From NCBI GenBank assembly GCA_035578155.1, contig JAPWDM010000007.1:33578413-33642412 (forward strand): a DNA stretch of 64,000 bases, in the 5' to 3' direction. Made by a program: the position numbers and the translations under genes. Source of the stretch: Brachynemurus nebulosus (taxonomy: Eukaryota > Arthropoda > Insecta > Neuroptera > Myrmeleontidae). The notes beneath the pieces were generated by a model, which saw nothing but the letters and a program-made list of their open reading frames with translations, did no database searches and was not told the DNA's origin. Within the stretch, counting starts at the first letter, position 1. Each line of letters starts with the position of its first letter. Shown piece after piece: positions 1 through 10,969 of the stretch.

Positions 1-265
1 TTTTACCGGGCAGTCCTGGAAAATTCTTGGAATAAAAGGTGCCTGCTTATATTCGATGCTTTCTAAAGTGGGTCAAAATTTAATACCTTAACGGTTATAG
101 TTTAATCATGATTTGTCAATCCAAATGCAAGCTGTATCTACGTAAATAGTGTTCCGTATAATAATTTATTTTTACACATGATTAAACTATAATTATCGAT
201 TTCAAAACGATCGTTATGTTTACAAGAATTGTTCCTTACATCGTGAGAAATACCTTTTGTCGAAA

Positions 266-304
266 AACTTTTTCCCTAAAACCATTCGTTTTAGGGAAAA
301 AGTT
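266..304. repeat. Perfect 17-bp hairpin
   Basis: The arms at 266-282 and 288-304 are exact reverse complements, with a 5-base loop CATTC. The surrounding 1-545 shows no other recognisable feature. It may be an element end or a small foldback remnant; no function can be assigned. Confidence 0.75.
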
Positions 305-545
305 ACAAGGAAGTAAAAGTAGGGTGTTTTGGGGGTTCCTCGGCCACTAACTTGTGGATAAAAGGCATTGTACCACCACGCAGCCCAGTTTTGATTTGTT
401 AACTGATCGAAAAAGTTTCATACTGCTCGAAACAGTTTTGAACTGATCAATTCAAAGCTATATTGAGCAGTTATAGTGCAATAATGAATTGTCTTATTGG
501 ACACTATCATTTAAAGAAGCATCTATATCGAATGGTAATCTATAG

Positions 546-707
546 GGAAGAACTAGTGTGCAGAAATGCGGTAAGGAGGAGATGGAGGAGGTTCATCACA
601 TTCTATTTGATTGCGAGGCATTGATTCGTATTAGGTTCTCAACACTGGATTCGGGTACAGAGCTTGAGTCAGTTCATTGGGAGTTCGTGAAGAACCTAAT
701 TAGTTAA
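546..707 (+). pseudogene. Non-LTR retrotransposon (jockey-like) C-terminal fragment
   Basis: The open frame ending in TAA at 705-707 carries a KCG...HHILFDCEAL pattern. This matches the Cys-Cys-His-Cys segment at the C-terminus of jockey/R1-type LINE reverse transcriptase proteins, where it has the form CxxCG...E...HIL..C..L. An in-frame stop at 543-545 truncates it on the 5' side. A short 3' stretch and an (AAG)n tail follow at once, as expected for a 5'-truncated LINE insertion. Family assignment is by motif only. Confidence 0.6.
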
Positions 708-723
708 CCGGAAACCCTCCTCT

Positions 724-749
724 AAGAAGAAGAAGAAGAAGAAGAAGAA
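724..749 (+). repeat. (AAG)n microsatellite, probable LINE tail
   Basis: About eight AAG units lie 17 bases after the stop codon of the LINE fragment. Simple-repeat tails are usual for several jockey/I-clade non-LTR elements, so I read this as the element's 3' end. Confidence 0.6.
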
Positions 750-759
750 ACATATTTAA

Positions 760-1334
760 TAATCTTGAAAAAATATCTATAAAAATCGTCAAACAGAATT
801 TAAAAGAAAAAAAAATTGTTTAAAAATCACTGTTGTGTCACGCATCGACAATCGTTGAAAATGGTTGAAAATGTTATTATGAATGCTTTTATTGGCACGG
901 TTATTTTCATTATATATTCGTTGATATACAGGGACTACACGGCGATATATTTATATTTATCACATTACCTACCGTATTCGAATCGGCAACTCGATATAAT
1001 TCGATAACGGGGCTTTTAGAAAAATAAAACTGTTAACTTTTGATATCATTTGAAATGGTAATCGTATTATTGATTGTTACAAAACCGGGTAAAAAAAAGT
1101 TCAATTTCGTTTTCACTTTCACGTCTCACACTTTTCCGCACCAACCGATGCGGCGCGCACCGTACCCCATTGTCAACAGTGAATTAGTGTTAAATCTTTC
1201 CTGGAAACTTTCGCGTTTATAATTCTTGGAATTTTAAAATTTTATTTTTACGTATATAAACAAATTTTATTGTAGTGATCTACTAGCAGTTTACAAATAT
1301 CGCCAACAACTCTAATTTTACCTGTTGAACATAA
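760..1334. other. No recognisable feature
   Basis: AT-rich sequence. The two short reading frames here (816-1007, 1040-1222) have no recognisable domain and look like chance frames. Confidence 0.5.
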
Positions 1335-1818
1335 CTTTAAATAGAATTATTGTTTTCTGGAATCATTTCCGTCATTAGTTGGAATAATATTTGTAGTGTA
1401 ATATGAAATGTCGTTTTCCGACCATTTGGTCTATCGTGTAGACGAATATCGACACTTTCTTAAACATTAGTAAAATGTCTAAAAGCCATTCTCAGGCCCG
1501 ACGAGAGGGCGGGATAGCCAGGGTTGTAGCCCCGGGGCCCGGGCTTGAGGAGGGGGGCCGTAGCTGTCGGTAGAGGGCCCGGGAAAGAATCTTTTGCGCA
1601 CCATTTATTTTCTTCGAAGGAAATTTTTTTAAATATGCGGATTATTCCCGGGACCCGGCATTTCTCTCCACGGTCCTGGCCATTCTTTTGCTTTAAATAG
1701 AATTTCAGTATCCTGGAATCATTTCCGCCATTAGTTGGAATAACACTTGGTCGTGTAATATGAAATGTCGTTTTCCGACCACTCCGTCTACCATGTAATT
1801 CAGAGGAATATCGACACT
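1335..1818. repeat. Direct repeat pair flanking a GC-rich core
   Basis: Blocks 1335-1457 and 1691-1818 are direct copies with a 356-base offset; both start CTTTAAATAGAATT and share ATGAAATGTCGTTTTCCGAC. Between them, 1490-1680 is unusually GC-rich for the window, with GGGCCCGGG-type runs. It looks like a partial tandem duplication of a mobile element, or flanking copies around an insertion. Confidence 0.7.
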
Positions 1819-1849
1819 ATACTGTGTCTCTGAACCAATAACGATGAAT

Positions 1850-1944
1850 GGATTCGATATTTATAACACAAAAAAATAAAAGTTAGTAATAGCGGAGGGT
1901 AGGGAGTCGCGCCATGAAAAAGGTTGAGAAACACTGGTCTATAG
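1850..1944. mobile_element. hAT-type element terminus with possible TSD GTCTATAG
   Basis: The sequence ends GGTTGAGAAACACTG at 1922-1936. Its complement, CAGTGTTTCTCAACC, is the form of many hAT ends. It is followed by GTCTATAG (1937-1944), which fits the usual hAT target pattern nTCTAnAn. I could not find the matching left end, so only one terminus is supported. Confidence 0.45.
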
Positions 1945-2960
1945 AGTTAAATTTCGAACCAAAATCACGCGGTTTTTATCTCTATTGTAAATTAGGTCGA
2001 AAACAGTCCAATGACTCCAATGGTATACATTATTAAAGTATGTATACTATATAAATACTATTAAAAAAAAAAATGAAAGAAAACCATTATTTGTATATTG
2101 TTATTATTATAATTTTAAATAAATTTTTATTTATTTAACAATGTTTCAATGAATTTATTCAGTTTTTTTTTTCTTTTTATTCCGGTAGGAATAAAACATT
2201 CAAACCATTTTCCCGAGCCACGTGGGCGTGTTTATGGATGTTCGAGGATTATATGTTTGGTTGAAGAACGGTTATTAGCCGTATGCGTCATTATTATTAT
2301 TACCCAACAATATGTTTAACAAAAGATTGTTTACAACACCCGTCGGCCATTTATTGTTTAATGGTAATTATTGTTTATATTTTACCTTTTCTTTGAACTG
2401 ATAATGTGTTTGGTTTCCCTATAATTTTGTTACTATGTCTTTTTTTCTTTACATGTACCTGCTAACAAATAAACGTTTTTTTCGGAATTCTTGTTTAAGG
2501 GGAGATTCGCTAAAATAATTATGTCCTTAACCCTAGAATCATACGTACACGTCAAAACGACGAACGAACTTCTCTACTTGCTCCAATACTACAACTTGTC
2601 GGTACCTGCTTGCTGTGAGATTTCTGTTATCTAATTTATTTGTTGTTATAAAACATAAGACGTATTTATTTTGTTTATAGTCATTGTCGTTTTGTTTGTA
2701 TTGAAATAGTGTCCGTCAAAAGGACGTCGATGTATGATTACGCGATGTCTTTTTTTTTTTAAAGATTTTGTACTTCACATATAAAAGTTTTCCTAATTTA
2801 TCTAAAATTTATTAAAGATATGCATGTTATAATTAATTTATTCAATGACTATGATAATGTGAAAGATGATTACAGCTATTTGACTTATAGAGACGACATA
2901 ATACTGAAGTTTTAATATATTCAATCAAAAACTAAAGATATAGTTTTTGCCTAATGTGTG
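1945..2960. other. No gene seen; one TTAA-GGGGAG repeat end
   Basis: Mostly featureless AT-rich DNA. At 2495-2530 there is TTAAGGGGAGATTCGCTAAA followed by AATTATGTCCTTAA. This matches the left end of the dispersed repeat seen at 61,575 and 51,286, so it is a short fragment of that family. Confidence 0.55.
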
Positions 2961-2964
2961 CACA

Positions 2965-3150
2965 TGCTCAAAATGGTTTTTCCATTTTCCCGTTGGAATG
3001 AGAAATTCTCCTGCAGTAAAAAGTATTTTAGATGTTGACCCAGGTAATAAGTTATCACCACACCAAATTTCATTAAAATCCGTCCAATAGTTTTTGCGTG
3101 ATGCGTGAACAGACAGACAAAAATTCTAACAATCGCTGTTTTGGTATCTA
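2965..3150. mobile_element. RTE-like LINE 3' remnant (tentative)
   Basis: Contains ACCAAATTTCATTAAAATCC, then GTTTTTGCGTGATGCGTGA and ACAGACAGACA. This string order is common in arthropod genomes at the 3' end of RTE-type LINEs and derivatives. No coding part is present. The assignment rests on memory of that widespread motif and should be tested by database search. Confidence 0.35.
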
Positions 3151-3277
3151 CATCGTTAACAATTTACAGTACCAGTACAATTTAAAAAAAATGTTCCATG
3201 TACAGAAATGGTCTCGTTACAATTTTATTATATGTATAGATTATTATCCTTTATTGAGCATATAAAAAAATATACGA

Positions 3278-3411
3278 AACCTGACCTAACCTAATCTAAA
3301 TTAATCAAACCAAATCTAACATAACCGAAAACCAACATAAACTAACCTAACCTAACCTAACCGAACCGAAAAGTAACCTAATCTAAACGAAACGTAACGT
3401 AACCTAACCTT
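3278..3411. repeat. Interstitial CCTAA-type (telomere-like) repeats
   Basis: A degenerate array of CCTAA/CCGAA/TCTAA pentamers with a perfect core of several CCTAA units near 3343-3362. CCTAA is the complement of TTAGG, the usual insect telomere repeat. The degeneracy and internal location point to an old interstitial tract. Confidence 0.7.
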
Positions 3412-3724
3412 GTAAAATATTAAAAATAAATTGGAAACTCGTATATTCCACTAGTAACAACTAAACCTCCGGAAATTTAAGAAAATACATTACATTTTAT
3501 AACATATTTAAGAAAAATGGAAATTGAAATATCTGTTGGAGCGAATGGAGCGGGGAATCCCCAGCGCCCGTTCATCAAATATGTATCATTTGGAGCATAC
3601 ATTTCACAAAACAATGAACTGCATCTGCGATAGTTATCATCATAGATATCCGGTCTTAACTTCGCATATACATATAGGTGGCTAAAGAAAGCTATGACGG
3701 TATACCAGGGTGGGTATGTATATA

Positions 3725-4011
3725 CAGGCGATTCATAATTAATGAGCCAAATTGAGTCTATGGCACAACCGTGGAGGGCGATCGCAATCGGTGTGTGTGA
3801 TGTTACCGCGGACGGATATTGGTCGGTAACGTGGGTAATACATTCTCAGTGCGATGGTTTCTTTAAACATACAGATAAGTATTTATATTTTGATTATGAA
3901 TTGTTTTTTTTAAAATAATATTTTTAGTGTATACTGTGAAATAAAAAATTATTATTTTTACCTTCTAAACGTACAATTATAATTTATGTGTATTAATTAT
4001 GAATCAGCCTG
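3725..4011. mobile_element. TA-flanked MITE, 287 bp
   Basis: The left end CAGGCGATTCATAATTAAT (3725) is mirrored at the right by the complement of CAGGCTGATTCATAATTAAT, ending at 4011. Both ends are flanked by TA (3723-3724 and 4012-4013). Short terminal repeats plus TA duplication suggest a Tc1/mariner-superfamily MITE. No reading frame inside. Confidence 0.75.
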
Positions 4012-4332
4012 TATAATGCTCCTGTATTTTGATCCTGGACGCACGGATATGTGGAAGAATGTATGTGTACGTATGATAATGATTCCTTGCATAATTGTTT
4101 GCATACTTAAATATGGTAAAAGAGAATAAAACACAAGAACGTCAGTAAGTCTAATAGTTTATTTTTGGATTAAATACCATTGTCGGCATAAATATGTTGA
4201 TACGACATGAACTATAGTGTTTTTCGAATAATAACAACATTTTCAGAAGAGTAGTAGATGATTTTTAGTCCCAGTTTATTATTTTTACTCGTCTGCATCA
4301 GAAGGAGGGTAATATGTTTAGGAAGTATGTAT

Positions 4333-4920
4333 TAGAGATGATCGATATATCGATAACTGTTATTTTGTAACTAGTATAGAAAGATAACAGTTATCGTCAA
4401 TAACTGGAATACCCAGTAACTGGTTACTTAAATAACTCCTTTGGAAATATCGATAACATAGGTCAATATTAATATATTCGAAAGCAAGGATCACAATAAT
4501 TTATTTTAACCACCTACGGAGAATGTCAAAATAATAACGTCCCAGGCAAGTTACACATTTTCTATTGTAGCACATTTAAAAAACCCTTAAAAATGAACTA
4601 TTGTCTATTGTACAGTTATCTATTTGTATTTGTAATTTTGTATCCATAAAATTGTTAAAATTGTGTATATAAAGCCTAAATCCTTGTATAGACAAGTATT
4701 TGAACAGATATTGCAGATTATTTAGTGCCCGTGAGTATTATAGATCTGTGCATATTTCACTAACAGAAACCGTTTATACGCATATCGAATATCTTACAAT
4801 ATGTTAAAATATCCAAATACCATACCAGTTATTATAATAACTGTTATAAATAACAATTATTTTTCAGTAACTGTTATTGCAATAACAGTTATTAGAAAAT
4901 AACCGTTTAGCTCATCTCTA
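4333..4920. mobile_element. hAT-type non-autonomous element, 588 bp
   Basis: The ends are TAGAGATGATCGATAT... and the complement of TAGAGATGAGCTAAACGG. Flanking octamers are GTATGTAT (4325-4332) and GTGTGTAT (4921-4928), a target duplication with one mismatch. Both subterminal zones are packed with ATAACTGTTAT/AACAGTTAT-type motifs in inverted orientation; the middle has no transposase frame. It shares its terminal octamer with three other elements in the window. Confidence 0.85.
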
Positions 4921-4979
4921 GTGTGTATGTATCCTCTGCTATGTCTGTTTCTGTGGCGTAGCCGGCAGCTTAAACGGCT

Positions 4980-5260
4980 TGACAGATTTTGGTAGAGAAT
5001 GTGTCGCTGGATTCGTCTTAATCTCGGGAGTGCTATAAGCTACATGAAATTTCATAATTTATTCTCTAAATAGGGGATGAAAAATTTGTATAACAAACTA
5101 TTGGGTCTAGAAACGTGAAATTTTTCACACGAGTTCTTTATGTAACGTAGGGGAGCACCAAGAAAAGATTTTTGGAAATTCATTCCCTAAGGGTGTAAAT
5201 TAGGGGATGAAAATTTACGAAATTTGTTAATAACAAATTCGTGGTAATTTAGGCTGCCAG
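4980..5260. other. Possible LINE-derived fragment
   Basis: Contains paired AGGGGATGAAAATTT and CACGAGTTCTTTATG-like strings, reminiscent of RTE/LINE untranslated remnants in arthropods. No coding segment is visible and the identity is unproved. Confidence 0.2.
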
Positions 5261-5301
5261 CCGCAGTAATCTCTAAATAATTAAACAACGCTAAAAAGAT
5301 C

Positions 5302-5582
5302 TAAATAAAAAAGTTAATTAAAAAAAATCAAAAAACCCGACTGCGTTTAAAGTAAACTAAAACGGTAGAAACAAGATGAAATAGAGAAAAAGAAGAATGA
5401 AGAAGAAATAAAGCAGTCGGAGGCATCGAACTTTTTTGTTTAACTTGGTACAACAGGTACGCCTCCGACTGCTTTACTTTTTATTCAATCTTCTTTTTCT
5501 CTATTTCATCTTGTTTCCACCGTTTTAGTTTACTTTAAACGCAGTCGAGTTTTTTGATTTTTTTAATTAACTTGTTTATTTA
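5302..5582. mobile_element. Foldback element with ~122-bp arms
   Basis: The arms at 5302-5424 and 5461-5582 are near-perfect reverse complements around a 36-base spacer. The arms contain CGACTGCGTTTAAAGTAAAC and CAAGATGAAATAGAGAAAAA. There is no coding capacity. The structure fits a foldback/MITE insertion and would form a long RNA hairpin if transcribed. Confidence 0.85.
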
Positions 5583-6220
5583 CTCGTCAGCCAACTTTAA
5601 TCTTTAAACAAATGATCTATTCTATCTCGAACCTTCCCAATTTAAGTATCCTTATTAAGAGATGTTATAGAAAAGAATGTAGTAGTGTTAAAAAAGTGTT
5701 AAGTGAGTTAGAACTTGTTTTTCATAAAATAAAGTGACATTAGAAGTTGATCATCAGTTACAGTAAATAAATCAAGAGCGACTGGGGCTCGCACAATCAG
5801 GGTTTCGTACAAAAATTTTGTTAACAACATTCGATCACAAGTTCAGTTGTACAATTTATAGAAAACAATTTTTTCCGGAAACTATTAGATTGACGAAAAT
5901 TTTGGCAGTTTTATTATAATCTATAGCTAGAAAATCAGAGGGGAATAGTGTTTTTTATCGAATAGTTTAGGTTAGATCGTTTTGATCAACTCCCCCAAAT
6001 CTGAAATTCATAAAAGTAGCTATTTCCATGGATACAATAAATTCAATTTTTTTTAGGGGAGCAGATTTATCTCCAATAAAAAGTAATTTGAAGCCTTGAA
6101 TTATTGAATTATGTGCGTGGTACAGCAATTTAGCATATTCCTGTAATGTTTAAAAAAAAAATTAAAAAGGTTTTCTTTTCCAAGAACTATTTTGTCAAAA
6201 TTTCTGTTTCATTTTTGAAC
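5583..6220. other. No recognisable feature
   Basis: AT-rich; no open frame with a recognisable domain and no paired ends found. Confidence 0.5.
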
Positions 6221-6222
6221 TA

Positions 6223-6672
6223 CAGCTGAACCTTTTTTTTATACGGTGAATAGATACCGCATAAAAAAAATCGCACAAAAAAATATATTCAAAAATATCA
6301 TAAATAGCTATAAAAAGATTAGTTTGGTCCAGATTGTAAAAAAAAACTTTTTTTATGCGGTGGATCGGGACCGCATAAAAAAAGTTTCATCGAAAATACA
6401 TAACTCAAAACGCTGTTGCTTTTCTAAACAAGATAAAGCCTTAATTTACACGTAGAAACATTTTATGTCATTTTTATAATATTATGAAAATTTTGAAAAA
6501 TATACGTATAAAAAAATTAAATGATACAATAACTTATGTTCTTGTGCAATCTTGTGTTGATTAAATGCTTAAAAGCCGTTAAAAAGTATTTTTATCAAAG
6601 AAAGTTATAGTAAATGTTTAAGTTTCGTACTGTCTCTTGCATAAAAAAAATCGCATAAAAAATGTTTAGCTG
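6223..6672. mobile_element. TA-flanked TATGCGGT-box MITE, copy 1 (450 bp)
   Basis: Starts CAGCTGAACCT and ends with the complement of CAGCTAAAC, flanked by TA at 6221-6222 and 6673-6674. The interior has TATGCGGT...ACCGCATA palindromic boxes (around 6353-6377). It is an inverted copy of the element at 44,355-44,866. The 69-codon frame at 6246-6455 is an artefact of this repeat. Confidence 0.8.
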
Positions 6673-6674
6673 TA

Positions 6675-7436
6675 CTACGACGCCTTCCACCTCAGTTTTG
6701 GGAATACTGAAGTCCTATCTTACTTCAGATTCGGTAAAACATACCAAAAATAAACTAACAAATTTCTTTTAATATACCGTTTCTATATTTTTTTACACTA
6801 CTGTATTTGAATTGTACACTGTACGTATATGCAAAATGAGTTGAATGAGTTAGTTATAAATGAGATTTATCTGAAGAAGTCAACTTTGTGGTACGCTAGA
6901 CTTAAAATTACCTGATGTTTTGCAATTTCCGAGTGTGACAGTCACTTTTAGAAACACTGCGGGATGCGCAAATTATTACATTCATAATGTAAGGATACGG
7001 TACGGGGTACGGTACATATACGTAAAATCCGTTTACATACACAGATAAAAATGTATTAAGTACACAAAGAAACATATTGGTGTTACTATATGGCAGCCTG
7101 TACACGATCAGTAATACTGTCAGTATTTACGGATGAAAATAATGAATCATTATTTTTATTACTTCAGTATTTTTATGATACCGTACACTATCATTATTTT
7201 CTTCAGTATTTTAAAACAAACAGTCAAGTTTAATATTTCGGAATTTTTAAATTAATAAAATTTTGGTATTATTATTATGGAAGAAGCGTGTTTAGCTATA
7301 GTAAACACGCTATGCAACTCAAACAAGAAAACAAAAAAGAAAAAACCTTATGTTCGTTATTTTTTTTTTCTAGTTAGCCATACATATACGCATGTATGTA
7401 CATACGGTACATATCGTACATATTGTACATATTGCC
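6675..7436. other. No gene; TAC/GTA-rich tracts and a small hairpin
   Basis: Holds ATACGGTAC-type low-complexity sequence near 6995-7020 and 7380-7436. A short hairpin of GCGTGTTTA / TAAACACGC lies around 7286-7311. Nothing coding is recognised. Confidence 0.45.
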
Positions 7437-8320
7437 AGCCCCGGACGTACAATTTTTTAGAACCGGGGCAAAAACTTGAAAATGGCGCCTCCCCTCTCCA
7501 ACGTTTGACATAAGTTGTCAAGAAAACTCATAAGTATATAAGTCCTTTACAAAACTCCTATTTTTCTCGTTACGGCAATGATAAAAATTGAGGGTCTTGT
7601 AAAGGATCAATATAGGTACTAGTTGATTTTTTATTTTAATAAATTTACTCCGAAAGCACTACAAGTTGTGCAAATTTCAAAATTTTATCACCAGCCCCGT
7701 CAGAGATACAGGGGCGCAAATTTCCAAAATTTGGAAAAAAGTCAGTTTTCGGAAGTTTGTAAAAATTAAAGGATACAAGTTTCACAATTGAAATAGTGTG
7801 TATTTGTTTCATAATGGGTAGTTGTATCCGTATACAACTATTCTCATAAAAAATACTAAGAGGTTTAAAACATTCCTTCTATAAGAAAAAAAAATGTTCA
7901 AAAAGTGAATTTTACTAAATTTTGATATCCAACTTTAGGTAAAGTTTTCTTATGGAAGGGATGAAAATAGGTTAAATCTGGACATCACTTAATATAAAGA
8001 GACATTTATTACCTTTAAAATGGTTTTTATTTCAACCTTTTAGGATGAACGGTTTATGAAATATGTGCTAACTAAAAATCAGCGCAAATTAGATAACAAA
8101 AATGGCTACCACGCTTAAACGGTTCAAGATAATTTTTTTTAAGAATTGTTCTCAATACTTTAAATATAATATTGAAACAACTTGTAGAATATTAATTTTT
8201 TCTAAAATGGTCGGGAAACCAACTCTTTTTTTAGACCGTTTGATATAGACCGACCTAGTATGATTTTGGCACCTCCTGAAGCTGACGCCCGGGGCAGGGG
8301 CCCCCGGTTTGCCTTAAATT
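7437..8320. other. Possible degraded element bounded by GCCCCGG-rich ends
   Basis: The segment begins with GCCAGCCCCGGACG and ends with GACGCCCGGGGCAGGGGCC. GC-rich ends like these stand out from the AT-rich interior. The ends do not form a clean inverted repeat and no target duplication was found, so this is only a suggestion. Confidence 0.2.
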
Positions 8321-8339
8321 ACCATGGATTTGTGAAAAT

Positions 8340-9600
8340 GTAAAAAATTAATTCTTTTATAGCGATATATGTTAAATGGGGAGGTCCATTAAATATTAAA
8401 ATCCCTTTTTGTCCCCCCTACTAGAATACCCTTTTTGTGTTAAGAATGAACAATTTATATGGAAAAAGATGATAAATTAGGTTAAATCCCTTTTCGGTTG
8501 AATATGATGATGGAATTGAAATGATTTTTAATATTAATACAACTTTTCAGCGTTGAGAAACATTGTTCGCTCGATACAAATGAGTTATTTGTGTAAAGAT
8601 TTATTTCTGACGACAAAAAATAGGTAGACTGTGAACTATAGTAACACCAAACATATCTATATTAATATTTTTAGTTAGCATAGACTAGAGGATAGATACA
8701 GAAAGAGTGAACTGGATGATCTTATCATACAACTGAAGCAAATGTGAACGTTCGAAGGAAGAATCATGTTTTATTCAAAAGTATATAAGTAATGTAAAGT
8801 CGCGGAAATACAGTAGCGAGTGGCAATTTTTGATTTTGAATGACGATTGATATCTAACGCCCCGAACGGAGATTACTTTGTTCATCAAACTTTTTTCCAT
8901 AGTGAGATTTATTATTAAAAATCTGAGATTGTTTTCTTGAGTCACATTTCACTAAAAACATAATAGGTATATAATATGTCTATGAACCGATTTCGGTTTT
9001 AAATCATCATCAGGTGTTCGTATGTTAATTATATAAGATTTTGACTGGACCGGAAAAAATTATGTTGCGAATTATTTCGAAATTTTTACCCCTACAGTCT
9101 TAATACATAACCATTAGTAGTCACTTTTCCGTGACCTCTTTACGGTTGAGTAACTGAAAAAATTTTCAGTAGTAAAGATATCGAGCGAAAAACATTTAAA
9201 ATACTACAAAAAATTGATCCTTTTTGAGGTGTTCTTTTAGGTACTAACCTACCTTAGGTGGACACTGAGGGTTAAAACCTAACTTCTAAGGAGATAAATG
9301 AATAAAATTTGGAGTAATTGTTCGATTTTGGATCCACTCAACACGATTAAGTACTTAACAATAAATTTAATAGATTTGGGTGTTATGTTATGTATTTCAT
9401 AACTGCTAATAATAATAAGAATTGGAAAGTGCGTGTTAAATACATATTCAGTTAAGATTTCGCAGTTTAATGGCTAGAATTGTTCATAAAAAATAAAATA
9501 ATATTCATTGATTTTATAATAAATAATATTCTGTACTATAACTTTAATAATATAATTAATAAATTAATAAAATTTGAAAAAAAAATTAAAAGAATAAAAA
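8340..9600. other. No gene recognised
   Basis: AT-rich. The complement of 8984-9018 contains CTGATGATG...AAAACCGAAATCGGT, a string that recalls Penelope/hammerhead termini but lacks a closing stem (see rejected items). Confidence 0.4.
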
Positions 9601-9607
9601 GAAAACA

Positions 9608-9676
9608 TTTCAGGATTCGAACACAGGACTATTCTCTCCATACATGCCCATGCTATTCACTACTCTATTCGTAAGA
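9608..9676 (-). repeat. tRNA-like sequence (SINE head or tRNA pseudogene)
   Basis: On the minus strand it reads AGAGTAGTGAATAGCATGGG, then TGTTCGAATCCTG. This resembles a tRNA D-arm/box A region followed at the right distance by a box B (GTTCGAATCC). The stems are imperfect, so a functional tRNA is unlikely. It could be the head of a SINE. Confidence 0.45.
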
Positions 9677-9750
9677 GTTTGGTAGCAGCATTAAATAAGT
9701 TGTGTATCTGTCATATAAATTTTTGTCTCGTGGTGAGAGGTGAACCTTAA

Positions 9751-10240
9751 GGGGGGAGGGTCCTCCAGACAAAAGGTTTTTTAATAATTTTTTTTTAAGA
9801 AACTGGATACATTTTATAGCTTATATACCTATTTCTGATGAGAAAATTTTTTTTTCACAATTTAAAACCAAAAAGAAAAAATTTCACTTTTTTTTTTTAA
9901 TAAACAAATTGTTATAAACAATATTTATAGTAATAATTTATGCAAAATTTTAGGTATATGCAAAGGCCAATATCTTAAAGAATATCTGTACAAAATTTCA
10001 AGTTAATACCTTAATAACTTTTTAAGTTATGTTCCACGGCGCGGAAAAAACCTATTTTGAGAAAAATGCTATTAAATAGTTTTCGTTCTTGAAAAGTAGA
10101 GTTAAAAGCAGTTTATCGTTATCTAAGATAATCTTTCTGTTGGGATTAAAACATTAGAAATATATTCCTTAAGGTTCAAATGAACTTTTAAAGCAAAACA
10201 AAAAATGAAAAATTTGAAAGTTCTGGAGGACTCTCCCCAC
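9751..10240. mobile_element. TTAA-flanked GGGGGG element, copy 1 (490 bp)
   Basis: TTAA (9747-9750) and TTAA (10241-10244) flank inverted ends GGGGGGAGGGTCCTCCAGA and GTGGGGAGAGTCCTCCAGA. The interior matches 22,531-22,955 closely. It is a non-autonomous element of a TTAA-specific group (piggyBac or Sola3 are the known candidates); the ends do not match a family I can name. Confidence 0.8.
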
Positions 10241-10773
10241 TTAATATTGTAGATTCGTTAGACGAAATATGATCAAAATCAATGAAGGGAATATCTGGAT
10301 TTCTCTTTTGGAATTTATCGCTAAAGTACCGTTTTCTTGTTTGAAATTAAAATCTCTTTTCTTTCCTCTTCCAAGAACTGCTTATTGTTAACAACGAATT
10401 TTGACGTTCACTGTCGTTTTGATTAAACTGAGATTTAATTTTGTTAAGAACTGTAAATTGACTATAAAAATGCTAATGCCGTTCGTTTGGAACAAAGCAA
10501 AAAAATATACGGGACGCTATGCAAAAGAACTGCTTAAATAATGAACGACAGACATTCTCTTTTTTGAGTTTTAGATTTTATTTTTATTAAAGACATCGTT
10601 ACAAGACGAAATGTTTATTTTAAATAAAACAGGTTGTCGTGCCGTCGAGTATGTAAAATTTACATTTGATATGATAAAGTTTTAGTTAAGGTACATGTAC
10701 ACTAAATTATAAGCAACTTTTACTGATGATGTAAATGTAATGGCGTGTCCACACCAGGGATTAGAAATTTTAC

Positions 10774-10862
10774 CGCAAAGAGTAAGAAAATGGTTGAATT
10801 TGTTCAACGGGTGACAAATAATATAGTGGTTGTTTCTCATACACAATGATAAAATTTGTGTT
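10774..10862 (-). CDS. Candidate internal exon (possibly of the F-box gene)
   Basis: On the minus strand a T-tract ending ACGCAG precedes an 89-base segment, which is followed by a GTAAAA donor. One frame is fully open for 29 codons and reads NTNFIIVYEKQPLYYLSPVE at its start. The phase (0 in, 2 out) could follow the exon ending at about 14,900. A second frame is also open, and no domain is recognised. This is an inference from splice signals only. Confidence 0.25.
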
Positions 10863-10969
10863 CTGCGTAAAAAAAAAAAACTAGTGGTTAAGATTTTTGT
10901 GTTAAATAAGTAACCCAACCCTATGTTAATGTAACATTTAGTGTTTGTGTTAAATGAAAATATTAACAA

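Noticed and set aside
8984..9018. Hammerhead-like string on the minus strand (CTGATGATG...CCGAAATCGGT)
   Set aside because: The core strings are present but stem II is weak and no stem I can be paired, so a ribozyme is not supported.
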